Source of the DNA: Halichondria panicea
Taxonomy: Eukaryota; Porifera; Demospongiae; Suberitida; Halichondriidae
Direction of reading: 5' to 3'
Assembly (NCBI RefSeq): GCF_963675165.1
Contig: NC_087391.1
Location: forward strand, 4,142,646-4,206,645
DNA length: 64,000 bases
The position numbers and the translations under genes were made by a program. Within the stretch, counting starts at the first letter, position 1. Every line of letters begins with the position of its first letter. The notes under the pieces were generated by a model, which saw only the letters and a program-made list of their open reading frames with translations, made no database searches and was not told the DNA's origin. Shown here one piece after another: positions 13,770-22,938 of this stretch.

Positions 13770-14865
13770 CTATCTATTTGATGCCTGTTGCTAATTCTAA
13801 GAACCAAAATTTGAGGTTAATGTTTGTTGTATGCTTGCTTCAGTTTAACCACATAGAAGAACCCACATTCCCCAATCCCACTATCAACTACATGTACCAC
13901 AAAACCTGACCCAGACAATACAGGGTTGTACTTTATACCTAAGCCCCCCTCAGAAGTTTTCTTTTAAAAGCCAACTTGAAGTATCACAGCAACCAATATC
14001 AAGTCCAAGTTAGAAGATAAGTCTTATAATTTATGTCAGCTTGACCTCAACATTTTACAGCTTTACAATAATTATTCAGCATGGCCCCAATGTGAATAGA
14101 TGTACAATAACTATTGGGTGTTATATAGCACTGTAGTTGCATGTGTATGTGACTGAATGCAACAGATGAATGGGGAGAGTTGGTGCACCATTAAAGACTC
14201 TTTAACCCATCATTCTCGGCTCTCCAGGCCGAGCATCTGTGTGCTTTTCTGTTTCTGTCTGTTTCTGTGTTGTGTGTACCTTTAGTCAATTAAAGAAATC
14301 AGATCAGCATGACCACCCCCCAGTAACATACATGTGTACATAGATAACTAATTATGAGTACAGTACTGTAATCTATAAATATAGTAGGATGTGTAATAAT
14401 GTAAAGTAATACTAAGGATAAAGAAAAGGCACAGCGCTGACAGCATTTTTCTTAAAAAAGCACAGAAAGACACATACATGTAACAGGTCAAATTCTATCA
14501 ATTACTACATCTACATGTACATATAATTACCCAAACCCCCCCCCCTGGCCTCCCTTGAGAGTAGTTAAAACCAGCAGATTAGACCCAAAAAACACAATTC
14601 ATGCAAGTAAAGACTAGATCACAAGAGTTGAAGGTAATAAAGTACAAATAAATAAAACTACATATTAGTATAATAATAGTTAGAAGCATGAATATAAATA
14701 ATAGCTAGCTAGCTTACCAGCTTGAAATTAGTTATTCCTGCAACCATTCATGTCTCATAAGTTTAATTTGTAAATGCATTATAAGGAAATAGGAGAGGTG
14801 GTTACCCAATTCTACGGTCAGATAAGGCAGTTCCTCGCAATTTATTTTTTCGTTTCAACCCCTCC

Positions 14866-14902
<37 letters not shown>

Positions 14903-16280
14903 ACACACACACACACACACAGTCACCTTTACCGTAACCCTCGTGCGGCTATGCCTCGAGGCATAATTATCTCATGGGAGTTGATCTCATGAAAGTTGAT
15001 ATGATCTCTTGTGAGGCAATCTTATTCATAGTCATGCAAATCTGTCTATATATTGCGCATGTGTAACAGTATTCATAATAGTAACAACATCTATTACTTC
15101 ATGTACTATTCGGAACTGGAACTAAACTATCATAACATGCGCCTCCGAATATAGATAGATGACCTATATGCATGCCCTCATGATCCCCTAGAACTGGAAC
15201 TGGAACTAAACTATCATAACATGTGCCTCCGAATATAGTCGATAGATGACCTATATGCATGCCCTCATGATCCCCTAAATATGGAAAAGGAGCGTCTAAC
15301 TTCGTATACTCGAGGCTTACGTTTCATAATTACCGGTGAAATCGCATTTCCTTACACGGAAAGCCACAAGTGCTTGCAAACTGCAGCGCTGTATTTTGTA
15401 TAACTTGTAAAAATTCAACCACTTTTTGTACAATTTCGCACTCTCCATATATGGCAATGCAGTTGTAACCATTTACTGAACGTGTTCCCCGTATTTTATA
15501 GTTATAGAACTCTCTTTCTCTTCTCTCTATTTATGGGCTCTTCATGCCACTCTCTCCCCTGCAGGTTGGGCGATGCAAGCTGCTCACTTTCTCTTCATCT
15601 CTCGCGACTGGGCTAAGGACCAAAAATATCTCACGGATAATTTTTCCTACTTTAGGGCCCTCGACTACCCCCTACAGCTGCTCATCTTCCCTGAGGGTAC
15701 CGACCTCTCTCAGTCAAACAAGGAGAAATCACAAAAATATGCCAAAAAGAATGGACTATCACCGTACGAGTGTGTGCTCCACCCGAGAACGAAAGGATTT
15801 GTACACTGTATGACCGAAATGAGGAAATTCAAGGTTGCCCCTATAATAATTAACATGTCAGTTGGCTATGTTGGAGGAATTCCACAGAATGAAAGTGACA
15901 TGGCTTTTGGGAATTGGCCATCAGAGATCCACTTTTTCTCGGAGCAAATCCCCCCTAGCGATATTCCAACAGACAACACAGAACTGGAAAACTGGCTGAC
16001 AAATGTATGGGAGAAGAAAGAACATCAATTGAAGGAATTTTACTCAAAGAACAGATTCAATGCACCTTATATGAGTGCAGCCAGTATTGTTGAGGCCTAC
16101 GGGGAGATGAAATGGTTGCTTGGGTTTTGGGTGGTGTTTTTTGCTTGGGTTGGTTACTCGTTGGCTACATCGTATTTCTACTGGTGGTTCTATGCATTGT
16201 GGACCGTTTTCTATATTGTATTTAACCTGGTTTCCAACGGTACTGATGATATGGCAGTTAGGAGATATGTGAAGAACTGA
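7237..16280 (+). CDS. LCLAT1: Lysocardiolipin acyltransferase 1-like (LPLAT/PlsC family)
   Basis: Three exons: 7237-7416, 8874-9060, 15565-16280 (phases 0 and 1), giving about 360 aa, close to LCLAT1/AGPAT8 length. An N-terminal hydrophobic segment (about residues 8-32) is followed by the acyltransferase block I NHRTRFDW (NHxxxxD, catalytic His/Asp) at the centre of exon 2. Exon 3 opens WAMQAAHFLF and carries block III FPEGTD. The stretch KKNGLSPYECVLHPRTKGF matches LCLAT1 rather than AGPAT5 (family knowledge). Two hydrophobic segments lie near the C-terminus. Family members move acyl groups from acyl-CoA to lysophospholipids (lysocardiolipin, lysophosphatidylinositol) in ER or ER-mitochondria membranes. 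ATG 7237 is followed at once by a second ATG (7240), and either could start. The AG used at 8872-8873 is the only one near the exon 2 start that keeps the frame. Intron 2 is 6.5 kb because a Penelope-like element sits in it. Confidence 0.9.
7467..7957. mobile_element. MITE in LCLAT1 intron 1, GC-rich inverted ends
   Basis: The left end AATGCACTGCCCCATCC..CTACCGGGGATAGGTGGGGATTAG is matched in inverse at the right end (CTAATCCCCACTTATCCCCGGTAGG..GTGGGGCATT). The element is about 490 bp. The interior repeats the GGGGATTAGACC motif several times and has no credible gene. Confidence 0.65.
8156..8345. repeat. Foldback repeat in LCLAT1 intron 1
   Basis: Arms 8157-8190 and 8311-8344 are inverted copies (GGGACTGGCAAGTTGCCGTG.. 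and its complement) differing at about one base, around a 120-bp centre. Weaker complementarity extends outward on both sides. Confidence 0.65.
9244..10350 (+). repeat. Left pseudo-LTR of the Penelope-like element
   Basis: 1107-bp direct repeat, copy 1. It starts TACTATCTATTTGATGCC just after a (CA)n run and ends in CCAACACACAC. It contains a small hairpin (CTCGGCTCTCCAGGCCGAG, near 9692-9710) and a run of C at about 10012-10021. No hammerhead ribozyme core was found by eye. Confidence 0.85.
10627..11223 (+). CDS. Penelope-like element ORF1 (N-terminal region, coiled-coil-like)
   Basis: First ATG at 10627, giving about 198 aa. The start is Lys/Gln-rich and probably helical (MNKQAKEFLKAKSAQYQKLR). 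It is followed by GAIPEEFIPKPNL, similar to the conserved segment before the RT in Penelope proteins (which usually has a GxIPKGLR-like motif), and a basic tail (KRNTRRKRCR). In most Penelope elements this region is fused to the RT. Here it is in frame 1 and the RT is in frame 0, with a 52-nt overlap that contains TTTTTTA at 11166-11172. Confidence 0.7.
   Translation: MNKQAKEFLKAKSAQYQKLRSAVSILEENIQRQNQLKLGAIPEEFIPKPNLTCENDTFHQQFLSEYSHIFTKYLEAVITSNNQSLAQTKTALESLVNDTERDLLKFEIRDTDIQIQYRKFLKENKIHGHVPTPELQIRLNKKHRPPRLSLGAKRNTRRKRCREMSQHPIAQKIPKTSQTPFLWEGPQPKHNPPGASTI
11172..13523 (+). CDS. Penelope-like reverse transcriptase with GIY-YIG endonuclease
   Basis: About 783 aa, intact. The RT has IKPADKNLGVVIMD, YGIPKIHK with PVRPIV, AIDVDSLYPSIP, GTAMGAPFSPTIANIF and the catalytic YIDDIFIVW. 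A Cys cluster (CMKPSCATCQHLVC) precedes the C-terminal GIY-YIG nuclease: YLIYLITCSHCKKQYVGYT, then the Arg in TLRTRIN, and the Glu in LEHYWIATL. This RT plus GIY-YIG pair defines Penelope-like elements, which nick and prime on target DNA. The ATG at 11172 overlaps the slippery heptamer, so the protein could be made alone or as a -1 frameshift fusion with ORF1. The sequence starts with SSLTLTTAESQLLNKGLSF, a typical Penelope RT lead-in. Confidence 0.92.
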   Translation: MGRPPTETQPTRCVHNLSSLTLTTAESQLLNKGLSFALTKNLCSTEPKLQLLREFNEYSKSLRRIYTNSIYYRTPKPVKSGIPTTTEKVHRPMRFLPTTTYSSFNDTYNSGYRNVEQYISVTKDNINDQLHEIFKPKTNVTLAESLALQKFKKQKNRVTIKPADKNLGVVIMDTTDYVQQCLLILLDDKVYKRTAEYPTTKITNQLQEVLSKYHTTLTSTDKRLKRFVLPNKDIFQIPQFYGIPKIHKQFKKLPPVRPIVANCNSPLTPASKLLDHVLQPLAQTYEDYLQNSACLSLILEDLQIPDNALLVAIDVDSLYPSIPQEECLQIIYTEMLSHRYTSLLDPNLIIQLLQICVNHNYFEFGPVTFQQIQGTAMGAPFSPTIANIFMSVIIRRFLEKQPAKPLLIKRYIDDIFIVWQHDENSLISFLSELNISHQKLSYKYSYSSQQVSFLDMTIYKGPHFHKSRKLDTKTFQKQQNLYQYLHYTSNHPKHIFKSIITGECTRLVRTNTTIQEFQTMTQLLSIRLKKRDYPQTLIDKTINSVSYERRPQLLRKMKKPPARVRPPIFKCLSPPNFQLLKSVTLQHYKGLLLPSPRIINLKHQNLGKELVRAKISLNEEQTLRTEITFDQVHQHTITRSVPTLTQHTRISKCMKPSCATCQHLVCNRFFRSSKSEKTYPIRHQFSCNSRYLIYLITCSHCKKQYVGYTTQTLRTRINHHRSNIFNKVRTYISNHFNFTDHSVRNLKVQCIDATTSFTELQALEHYWIATLRTIIPHGLNVLS
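13664..13711. other. Perfect 20-bp hairpin at the 3' end of the Penelope body
   Basis: Stem 13664-13683 (CTTTACCCACAAGGGTGGGG) pairs fully with 13692-13711 across an 8-nt loop. It directly abuts the second (CA)n run and lies 140 bp after the RT stop codon. Confidence 0.9.
13768..14874 (+). repeat. Right pseudo-LTR of the Penelope-like element
   Basis: Second copy of the 1107-bp direct repeat, with no net indel against the copy at 9244-10350. It ends directly in a (CA)n run (to 14921), after which the older host repeat resumes. Confidence 0.85.
14968..15564. other. End of LCLAT1 intron 2: short direct repeat, no gene
   Basis: It holds a tandemly repeated block: GGAACTGGAACTAAACTATC with GATAGATGACCTATATGCATG occurs at about 15112-15190 and again at 15190-15275, differing at a few positions. 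A pyrimidine-rich tract and CTGCAG acceptor lead into exon 3 at 15565. Nothing coding was seen. Confidence 0.5.
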
Positions 16281-16833
16281 GAATGTATAGACTATATTAG
16301 TAGGATATTGTCACTTGATCTCTTAACATTATTTTGTAATTCTTTTCGTATCATGATCATGATCATACTTTCAAATTGCTGTTATTATTAATTAACAGAC
16401 TAGCTAGTGTGCATACTGATATTTTGTATAATTACTGTGCATACACTCAAAGGACTGAACTAGCTTGCATGCATGCATGCAGGTATAATATAGGCCCTGA
16501 AAGTTCACATGCATAATTATCATTTTGTTTCAAATTGAGCATTCAGGTTTATTTAACGATTATTACCAACCAAACACCATGGAATTAATTATACTCAGGA
16601 GTTCATGCACTCCTGTTATACTGCATTGTACATGTCAAAACACAACCAATGAATGAACACAGACAGTTTAACAAGAATACTGTCAAAACTACACTAGCAC
16701 ATACTAGTGTACTAGTGTGCATATTATTAATACCTACATAAACAATATCTACACAGTGTATCTCGGTAGCTAAGGCAATATATTATGTATATCAACAGTT
16801 TTTAGAATATTGTGGATGACTGAGGATTGGGGA
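16281..16833. other. Convergent 3' region between LCLAT1 and eIF5
   Basis: The two genes converge, so this 550 bp should hold both 3' UTRs. The sequence is AT-rich with TCATGATCATGATCA and GCATGCATGCATGC runs. No ORF is supported. Confidence 0.4.
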
Positions 16834-19800
16834 TTAAATAGCATCTATGTCAATGCCGCTAGCCTCAGCCTGTAGGGAACAAGAAAAAAGACACAGTTAT
16901 ATCAGAATATTAAACCATGCTACATGCAAACTACAAACATCAAGTAAGCTTAAGAAGTTTTGACCTCCATGTAGACACGATGCTACACCCATCACTCAAA
17001 AACTGCTAGCATCAGCATCAGCATCAGCATCAGCACAGTACGCAATACAATACTGCCTCAAACACTTCAATGTAATCACCCCTCACCAGTATTGGCTGTG
17101 GTGGTTTCTCTTCCTGCACAATGAGCGAATTCCCGGCCTGAGCCTCAGAGTAGACCACCTCCACCTCTTCATCACTGGACTCCTCCTCCTCGGCTGTACG
17201 CAACCACGTTACAAATGGGGCAGCCTTCTCACGGATCAACTTGCCAAGATCACTCTTGACATGCTTTTTGGGTACCTAATCATGAAGTTAGAATAAACAA
17301 GGGATAGTGATTTAGTAGGTTCTGGTGGCCACCTGGAAAAGCGTACATACACTGAAGCCACACATCAATACAAATACAATATCGCACTCCTTAAGATATC
17401 TTGTATCAAAGATGCACGTGTGGGGAAAAAGCCCGTGCACCTGCACTAAAATCATGGCTGACAAACTAAACACCTGTCCTACACAGCTAGTTTAGAGAAT
17501 GGCTATTACCTTGTCAGCCCACTCCAATATGGCCTCCTCTTCGAGAATGTCATTGTCATAGAAAGCTTTGAGAATGATGGCTACTTTGGGAAGGAGAGAA
17601 GGGAACACTTCCCCTACTAGACGCTCTACTCCAATCAGTAGGTACTTCTGACCCTTGCGGTTTTCCACAACAAACTGAAGGGAAAGGTGAATATGGTTGT
17701 GACTACAGTCAGGGGACATTACAAATGCTATGTTGTATATTGGTCATGCACCAACTATGCGTGATTAGATTACTATTTATATTACATCACCGTGAAAACC
17801 CAAAGGATGAGACGAAGTTTCCCATACGTGAAGTCATTTACTTAGCCAATATAAAGTTTACATAATTACTTGTACATGTGATGTAGATATGACATAAATT
17901 TAACATAAACATGTCACGTAGTACAAACCAGCCCCAAAAGCATTCCTCACTCACATGCAGCAAAATGATGCGGTACTCGCTGATCTCATTGATCATCTGC
18001 TCAGTAAAGAGTAGTTCCCCCATTATCCCAGCGGCCTTGTCCATGAGGTCCAACTTCTCAGCCTCAGCCTTGATCTTGGCCACGTTGGACCCCACTGCAC
18101 TAGCTCCACCAGTGTTCTTGAAGCCCTGGAGAAGGGGGAGGAAACAAGATAGCATACATGAATGCACAATTTACTGTACAGACCGACATAATTGTTAATT
18201 ATACAATATACCTTGTCTTCATGCATGTATAAGAACATTAATTGCTAAAACGTGACAGTACAAGAAAGCCTGGCCATCACCATATTTGGACAAAACAGGA
18301 CCAGTGGTATACTGACAAGTGAATATGTACATTCCAGGGTGAGTTACCTTTTATGGTAACCCTTTTCCCAACACTAATTACCAGGATCCCACTTATTAAT
18401 TATGACCTTTTAATCCCCATGCTTATACTACCCACGCTCTGTATCAGCACGCTGAGACAACACTAAATCTAGTGTTTGGAGACTACCCAAGAGCCTAGCC
18501 TCTCGATCTTATAGCTTTTGAGTATTTCCTGTCTGTTGGATTCTATTTCCAAACAATAGCCTGTCGTGTGCTATATTCTGACAGTAGACAGTGATTAAAG
18601 GAACTGACAGAGCTAGAAGATCGAGAGGCTAGGCTAGGCTACCTTGGTTGTCTCCAGAGTCTAGATAGTGTTGCCACGACCACTATTGTACTAGTTGGGC
18701 GCATCTACATGTAGCATAACTTGAGTAGCATAAAAGGTTTAATTAAAAGGTCATAATAATAATTATTAGCAGAAAGGTCAAGTGGTGTCTGACTTCCTCT
18801 GAAACAATATAGTACGTGGTACAATGTAAGGTCACCTCTCATTATGATTGTAACAAAGGAACATTTCTGGTAATATACTGCAAGTACTGCCCGCAATGAT
18901 GCTACTCACCTCCACCAGTTTGTAGAAGCTGTCAACCCTGTCCACCATGGTCTTCTCAAGGTCACTAGTGAGCGTGATGTTGGTCACATGACCAGCCAAG
19001 CCCTCAATCCGAGCCTTCACTGCATCTTCCGTCACATCAGCACTCCAGTCGTCATCACCACCATCATCACCATTCTAGGGGAGGACATAAACATTACATA
19101 CTTACAAACTAGGTAAAGATCAATACATCCAGTTCTACATTTACAATCAGGTCCGCGGCATCACAGATAAAGGAGAGAGGGATTGGAAAGGAAAATACCT
19201 TTGAATAAACAACCGCGTTGCCAATTCTTTAATCGAGGCCGCTGTTTTTAATGTTGGAAAAAATAGCCAAAAAGACAAACGATTGTCTTACTGCCATCTG
19301 CTGCATATCTTGCAATACTTGAGACAATAATTATGTGACGTAGTACACTACATACCGTAAAGCGCGAAAATTTCGAGGCATTTATATTTCGTGGATTGGC
19401 CTCTAATAGCATTTCGTTGCACAATGTTCGCGGAATGACTGCTTATCGGAAACCACGCCTTAATATCTTTGCACATAATAATTCTAATTAAAGAACAATT
19501 TTCGTGGACTTACAGCTCTAGCTATAGAGTACTTACCGTATAGCGGGTAATTTTCGTGGGGTAAAATATATTCGTTATTTTCGTGGGCAGGCTGACCTCC
19601 ACAAAATTTTTACGTAGGTGTGGCTTATCGGAACGTAAGAATGCCGTTGCAGCCACGCGATTAAACGAAATTTTTACTCATGAAAACCACCTTTTCTCGA
19701 GTTGAACGAATTTTTTACCCCATGAAACTTACCCGCTATACGGTATAGAGACCAAAATACTTTTTATCCTCTAGCAACTTCACAACTATCTAATTTTGAT

Positions 19801-22301
19801 TTCCAAGCCTACCATGGAGGGGCATTGTATCGAAGCTTTGAAAGGGTCTGGATTTGCTTTTAACAGCTAAATAAACTTGTTTTCCCCATTAGGGCTGGCA
19901 ACGCGGATAGTTTCGAATTAAGCCACACACCACTCACAGTAGGCGTTTTGACTTCCGTTTCCAATCCATCTCTCCATTATATGATAGCATCAATAAAAAA
20001 AAAAAAAAGGATATCACAGCCAGTAGAAACATGAAGCATACAGTAAAACTCATGCTCTCCTATTTGATAAGTCGCTGTGTTCTCACCTGTACGGGGGGAT
20101 CATCCAAGAAGTCATCGTCCCCATTCTCAGTGGCTCCATCTTGGGTGGTGTGTGTGGGTGAGTCCTGCTTCTTGTCCCTCTTGCCTCCCTTCTTATCACG
20201 ACCTCTTTTCTTGTCTCTGTGGGAACAAAATACATGAAAGCACCTGCGGTGCTGATGCCTCGGTGGAGATGCCAAAGCTACATAACATAAAGCTACTAAT
20301 AGCTTACACATGATGAACATTTTTTCATTAATTAATTTGCTGCATGTAAACTCAAAGAGTGGGTAATGAACGACCATGATCATTGTTAAAAACGATCGAT
20401 GCCAAAATTCAAGTCTAAAATTAATGGCTGCCATCAGCAGAGCCTTGCAGCTCTCTTCTCACTCTTGCAGCAGCTACCAATAGCTAGCGTTCTAGTGCAG
20501 AGCTAACTACTAAGCAGAGTAGCAACACTCGGTAAACAAGTTTGACTACGTGTTCTTCTGAAAAGGCTGCAATGGCATTCCAAGTAAGCAAAACTAGGCA
20601 TAACTTGATAACGAAGTATTATTTTGCAAATCCACGAATTAAAATCCAAGAAAACATGACTAGAAGCCTATAGAAACGTTAACTTCCTTGAGCGGCTGTA
20701 GCAGTCTACACACACAGACACTACCATATACCTTGCTTGCGCATGCGCACCGAGGCATAATAGTATCACTGGACTGCTCTATAGTGTATTCTAAATTATA
20801 CACATGATTAGACTTGTGCTCAAACACACGAAACAGTGAACGTATTCAAGCTTAAGTAAAAGAACAAGTAGATAAATCAACTAACACTAAAAGGTTACAA
20901 CACGAGCACGAACTGTCAAAAGGGCACTATTAACTACACAAGTGACCTACTTTTTCCCAGAGCTGTCCTCAGTGGTAGCATTGGGTGGGTTCTTGATGAT
21001 GAAGGTGGAGAGCTTGTGACGAGTGTCTATGATGTTGAGGTTACCACACGCCCTGCAGCCTTGCTGGATCTTGCCTTTGGACGCTTGGACATGCTGCAAA
21101 GAAACAGAAATCATACAAATTATACATTGCACAAATTTATCTCTCTTTGCAGCCATTATGCAATACTAATATTCATCTAATGCTTCCAGAAAAGAGACTC
21201 CAGATAATTATTCATACTACAGGTATACACCACGAATACAACTTCCACAACTTCCCATACGCAATGAAGTTGAATGGACACTTAAGCACAAAGGAAATCC
21301 ACACCATTAATCACTGTACTGTACTGTTTAGCACTGTTTAGCTATTGAAACACACTCACCAGGTCAGTCTCTGGGTTGTCACACTCAGGACAGAGTACAA
21401 ACTTCTTGATGAACACGTCGAGCATGTCCTGAAGTTTGGGGCCCTCATGAGAGCCATTGACAATGTAGCGGCCTAACTTTGCATCCATCTGGGTCTGTGC
21501 TCCCAGCTCAATGCCAAAGTACTTGCAAGGGTCTACAGAGGACGTGCGTTCACATCACAATTCATATGCCAGTGTAACTAATAGAAGGTGCTAATGCAAT
21601 TGTAGCTGTAAATAACAGACAGACAAGCACGGAAAGACATGCTTTTGTGGGGAAAAAATGTGTCTAGAAATTGGTTACATGCACATTAACACACAATACA
21701 CTACATGTACATGCATACACTAAACAATAGACTCAATCCCTCCAAAGAATCCATACTACAGTGACAGGCGAATACGCCAGACTTTCTATGGGGACATTCC
21801 AACCAAGCTCCAGCAATTGCCATGGATATACATGACTGATGCACTAGTCTACTGTTAGCTTCCAGTCACTAAGGTAACTCACATGATGGTAGTCTGCCGA
21901 GGGCTTTCCCAACTTCCACCATGTTGACTATCACTGTTTTTATTCCATTACCTTTTCCCTCAACCTGTGGATAGCAACAACACAGTTACAACACAGTTAC
22001 TGTAAATTACCCTGGACAGTGCACACATTGATAATACCATCTACTACAGTACATTGTTCTTAACACCAGTTCCACTCAAGCGTCACGTACACACTGACAT
22101 GTATGACCTTTAAATATTCTAGCATTAGGAATTGGAGAGAGTCCAATAGATAATTAGGTATCCACGTATGGGGACAGTAAAGTATAACAACTATTGTAAT
22201 GCGTGATAACATGGTTGTGAACCTACCTTGGCCAAGATTAAAGGCATCTTATAACGATAAAATTGGTCGGGGTTTTCTCTGTTCACATTCACCATTGCCA
22301 T
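16834..22301 (-). CDS. EIF5: Eukaryotic translation initiation factor 5
   Basis: Ten exons: 22301-22227, 21964-21883, 21532-21360, 21093-20951, 20216-20087, 19074-18910, 18125-17955, 17674-17510, 17275-17087, 16869-16834. They total 1329 nt, 442 aa (human about 431), with all junction phases consistent. The start [20 protein letters not shown] is the conserved eIF5 N-terminus (eIF2 GTPase-activating domain; the Arg of VNVNR corresponds to the catalytic arginine finger in known eIF5). The Zn-binding Cys pairs are seen as LCPEC and GCRACGN. A charged Lys/Asp linker follows (exons 4-6), then the C-terminal W2/HEAT domain, an acidic tail ([17 protein letters not shown]) and the diagnostic end DIDAI. 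eIF5 promotes GTP hydrolysis by eIF2 on the 48S complex and binds eIF2-beta and eIF3 through W2. The next gene upstream, SCYL1, ends 637 bp away on the same strand. Introns 4 and 5 are loaded with MITEs. Confidence 0.96.
19167..19980. mobile_element. Nested MITEs in eIF5 intron 5
   Basis: The outer element has inverted ends (GGAGAGAGGGATTGGAAAGG near 19170 and TTTCCAATCCATCTCTCC near 19959-19976). Further in, AACCGCGTTGCCA and GGCAACGCGG are also inverted. Inside it lie two TACCGTA-type elements: a truncated copy (19353-19510) of the 6925-7162 MITE, and a complete one (19536-19746) that starts ACCGTATAGCGGGTAATTTTCGTGG and ends in the inverse CCGCTATACGGTA. Confidence 0.65.
20240..20765. repeat. 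Repeat with GATGCCTCGGTGG / CACCGAGGC ends in eIF5 intron 4
   Basis: The left side GCTGATGCCTCGGTGG and right side GCGCATGCGCACCGAGGCATAATA are partly inverted. The same right end appears at about 28626-28650 and, degenerated, near 6090. An internal stretch (CAAAACTAGGCATAACTTG.., TTAAAATCCAAGAAAAC) is shared with 27960-28070. No gene. Confidence 0.5.
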
Positions 22302-22938
22302 CTTTGCGAGCCTGGTGGTTAACTTTCAGGGGAGAAGAGAGAGCTAGAAGTGTCTAACGTAAAGTGTTTTTGGGGGATTGCACATGAAATGGGAGCAACT
22401 TGAAGCACTTGTTTGCTATCCAAGGGATTAGACGTCATACAAATGGACTTCAGTGTAGTACTGGTTGATGAAGGTCGGTTGGACGTAACTACTAAAGAAG
22501 TTATATCCGCATCTGTAGCTACAGTTGAGTCCGAGTTTTCTCTAGGTAAGTGGTCAGATAAGGCCAGAATTGAGTCTGCAATAGAGAGGTACAGTATTAA
22601 ACAGTGGTATACTGTACATGAAAAAGTGCTCTTACTTTGTATCTGGAAGAACGACATACACACACTTGTGGTTGCACTGAGTGTCTTGAGCTGTCAAATC
22701 TGAAGTGGTTAAAAGGTTACAACAGCATAAAGTTACTAAACATGCCTGTTTACTTACAATTTGCGTTCTTGTTCTCCTGATTTTGCCAAGTCACTGCAAA
22801 TTTTGTCGTTGCGTGCACTGTGTTGGCATGTGACTATCATGTGACCAGATCTGAGCATGCGCAGCAGTAGACTAATACTTTATTAATCGAAAAATTACGC
22901 AAAAACGATTGCAACCACATAAAATTATACTGCACAAA
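22302..22938 (-). promoter_or_regulatory. eIF5 upstream region with probable non-coding first exon
   Basis: On the minus strand a strong donor context (AAATT/GTAAGT) lies at about 22760 after the sequence GCAAAATCAGGAGAACAAGAACGC. This is consistent with a non-coding 5' UTR exon at about 22761-22860, spliced to just before the ATG at 22301. GCATGCGC at about 22853-22860 resembles an NRF1 half-palindrome. The ORFs of about 95-114 aa here, on both strands, have no recognisable domains. Confidence 0.4.

Larger units (their letters stand above)
9182..14921 (+). mobile_element. Penelope-like retroelement with 1.1-kb flanking direct repeats
   Basis: The element lies inside LCLAT1 intron 2, same strand as the gene. 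A (CA)n run is followed by direct repeat 9244-10350, a body with two overlapping ORFs (10627-13523), a 3' hairpin, another (CA)n run and direct repeat 13768-14874, which ends in a third (CA)n run. The two repeats have equal length (offset 4524 throughout) and look identical wherever compared. Penelope-like elements are known for such pseudo-LTRs from tandem copies. The RT plus GIY-YIG layout and the intact frames point to a recent insertion. Confidence 0.88.
9130..14967. repeat. Older CA-microsatellite repeat split by the Penelope insertion
   Basis: The left half (9130-9180, GCTGTTAGTTTTCGTC..CTGGAACAGACACAC) and right half (14922-14967, AGTCACCTTTACCGTAACCC..CGAGGCATAAT) are the two sides of a repeat that is uninterrupted at 28061-28193 and present in inverse at about 40982-41095. 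In those copies the two halves are joined by a plain (CA)n run. Confidence 0.75.

Noticed and set aside
16990..17040. (AGCATC)n run as a coding repeat in eIF5
   Set aside because: It lies in the last eIF5 intron (between exons 9 and 10).
22319..22703. Overlapping ORFs of 95-114 aa on both strands upstream of eIF5
   Set aside because: No recognisable domain, and the place of the eIF5 5' UTR intron. Treated as non-coding.
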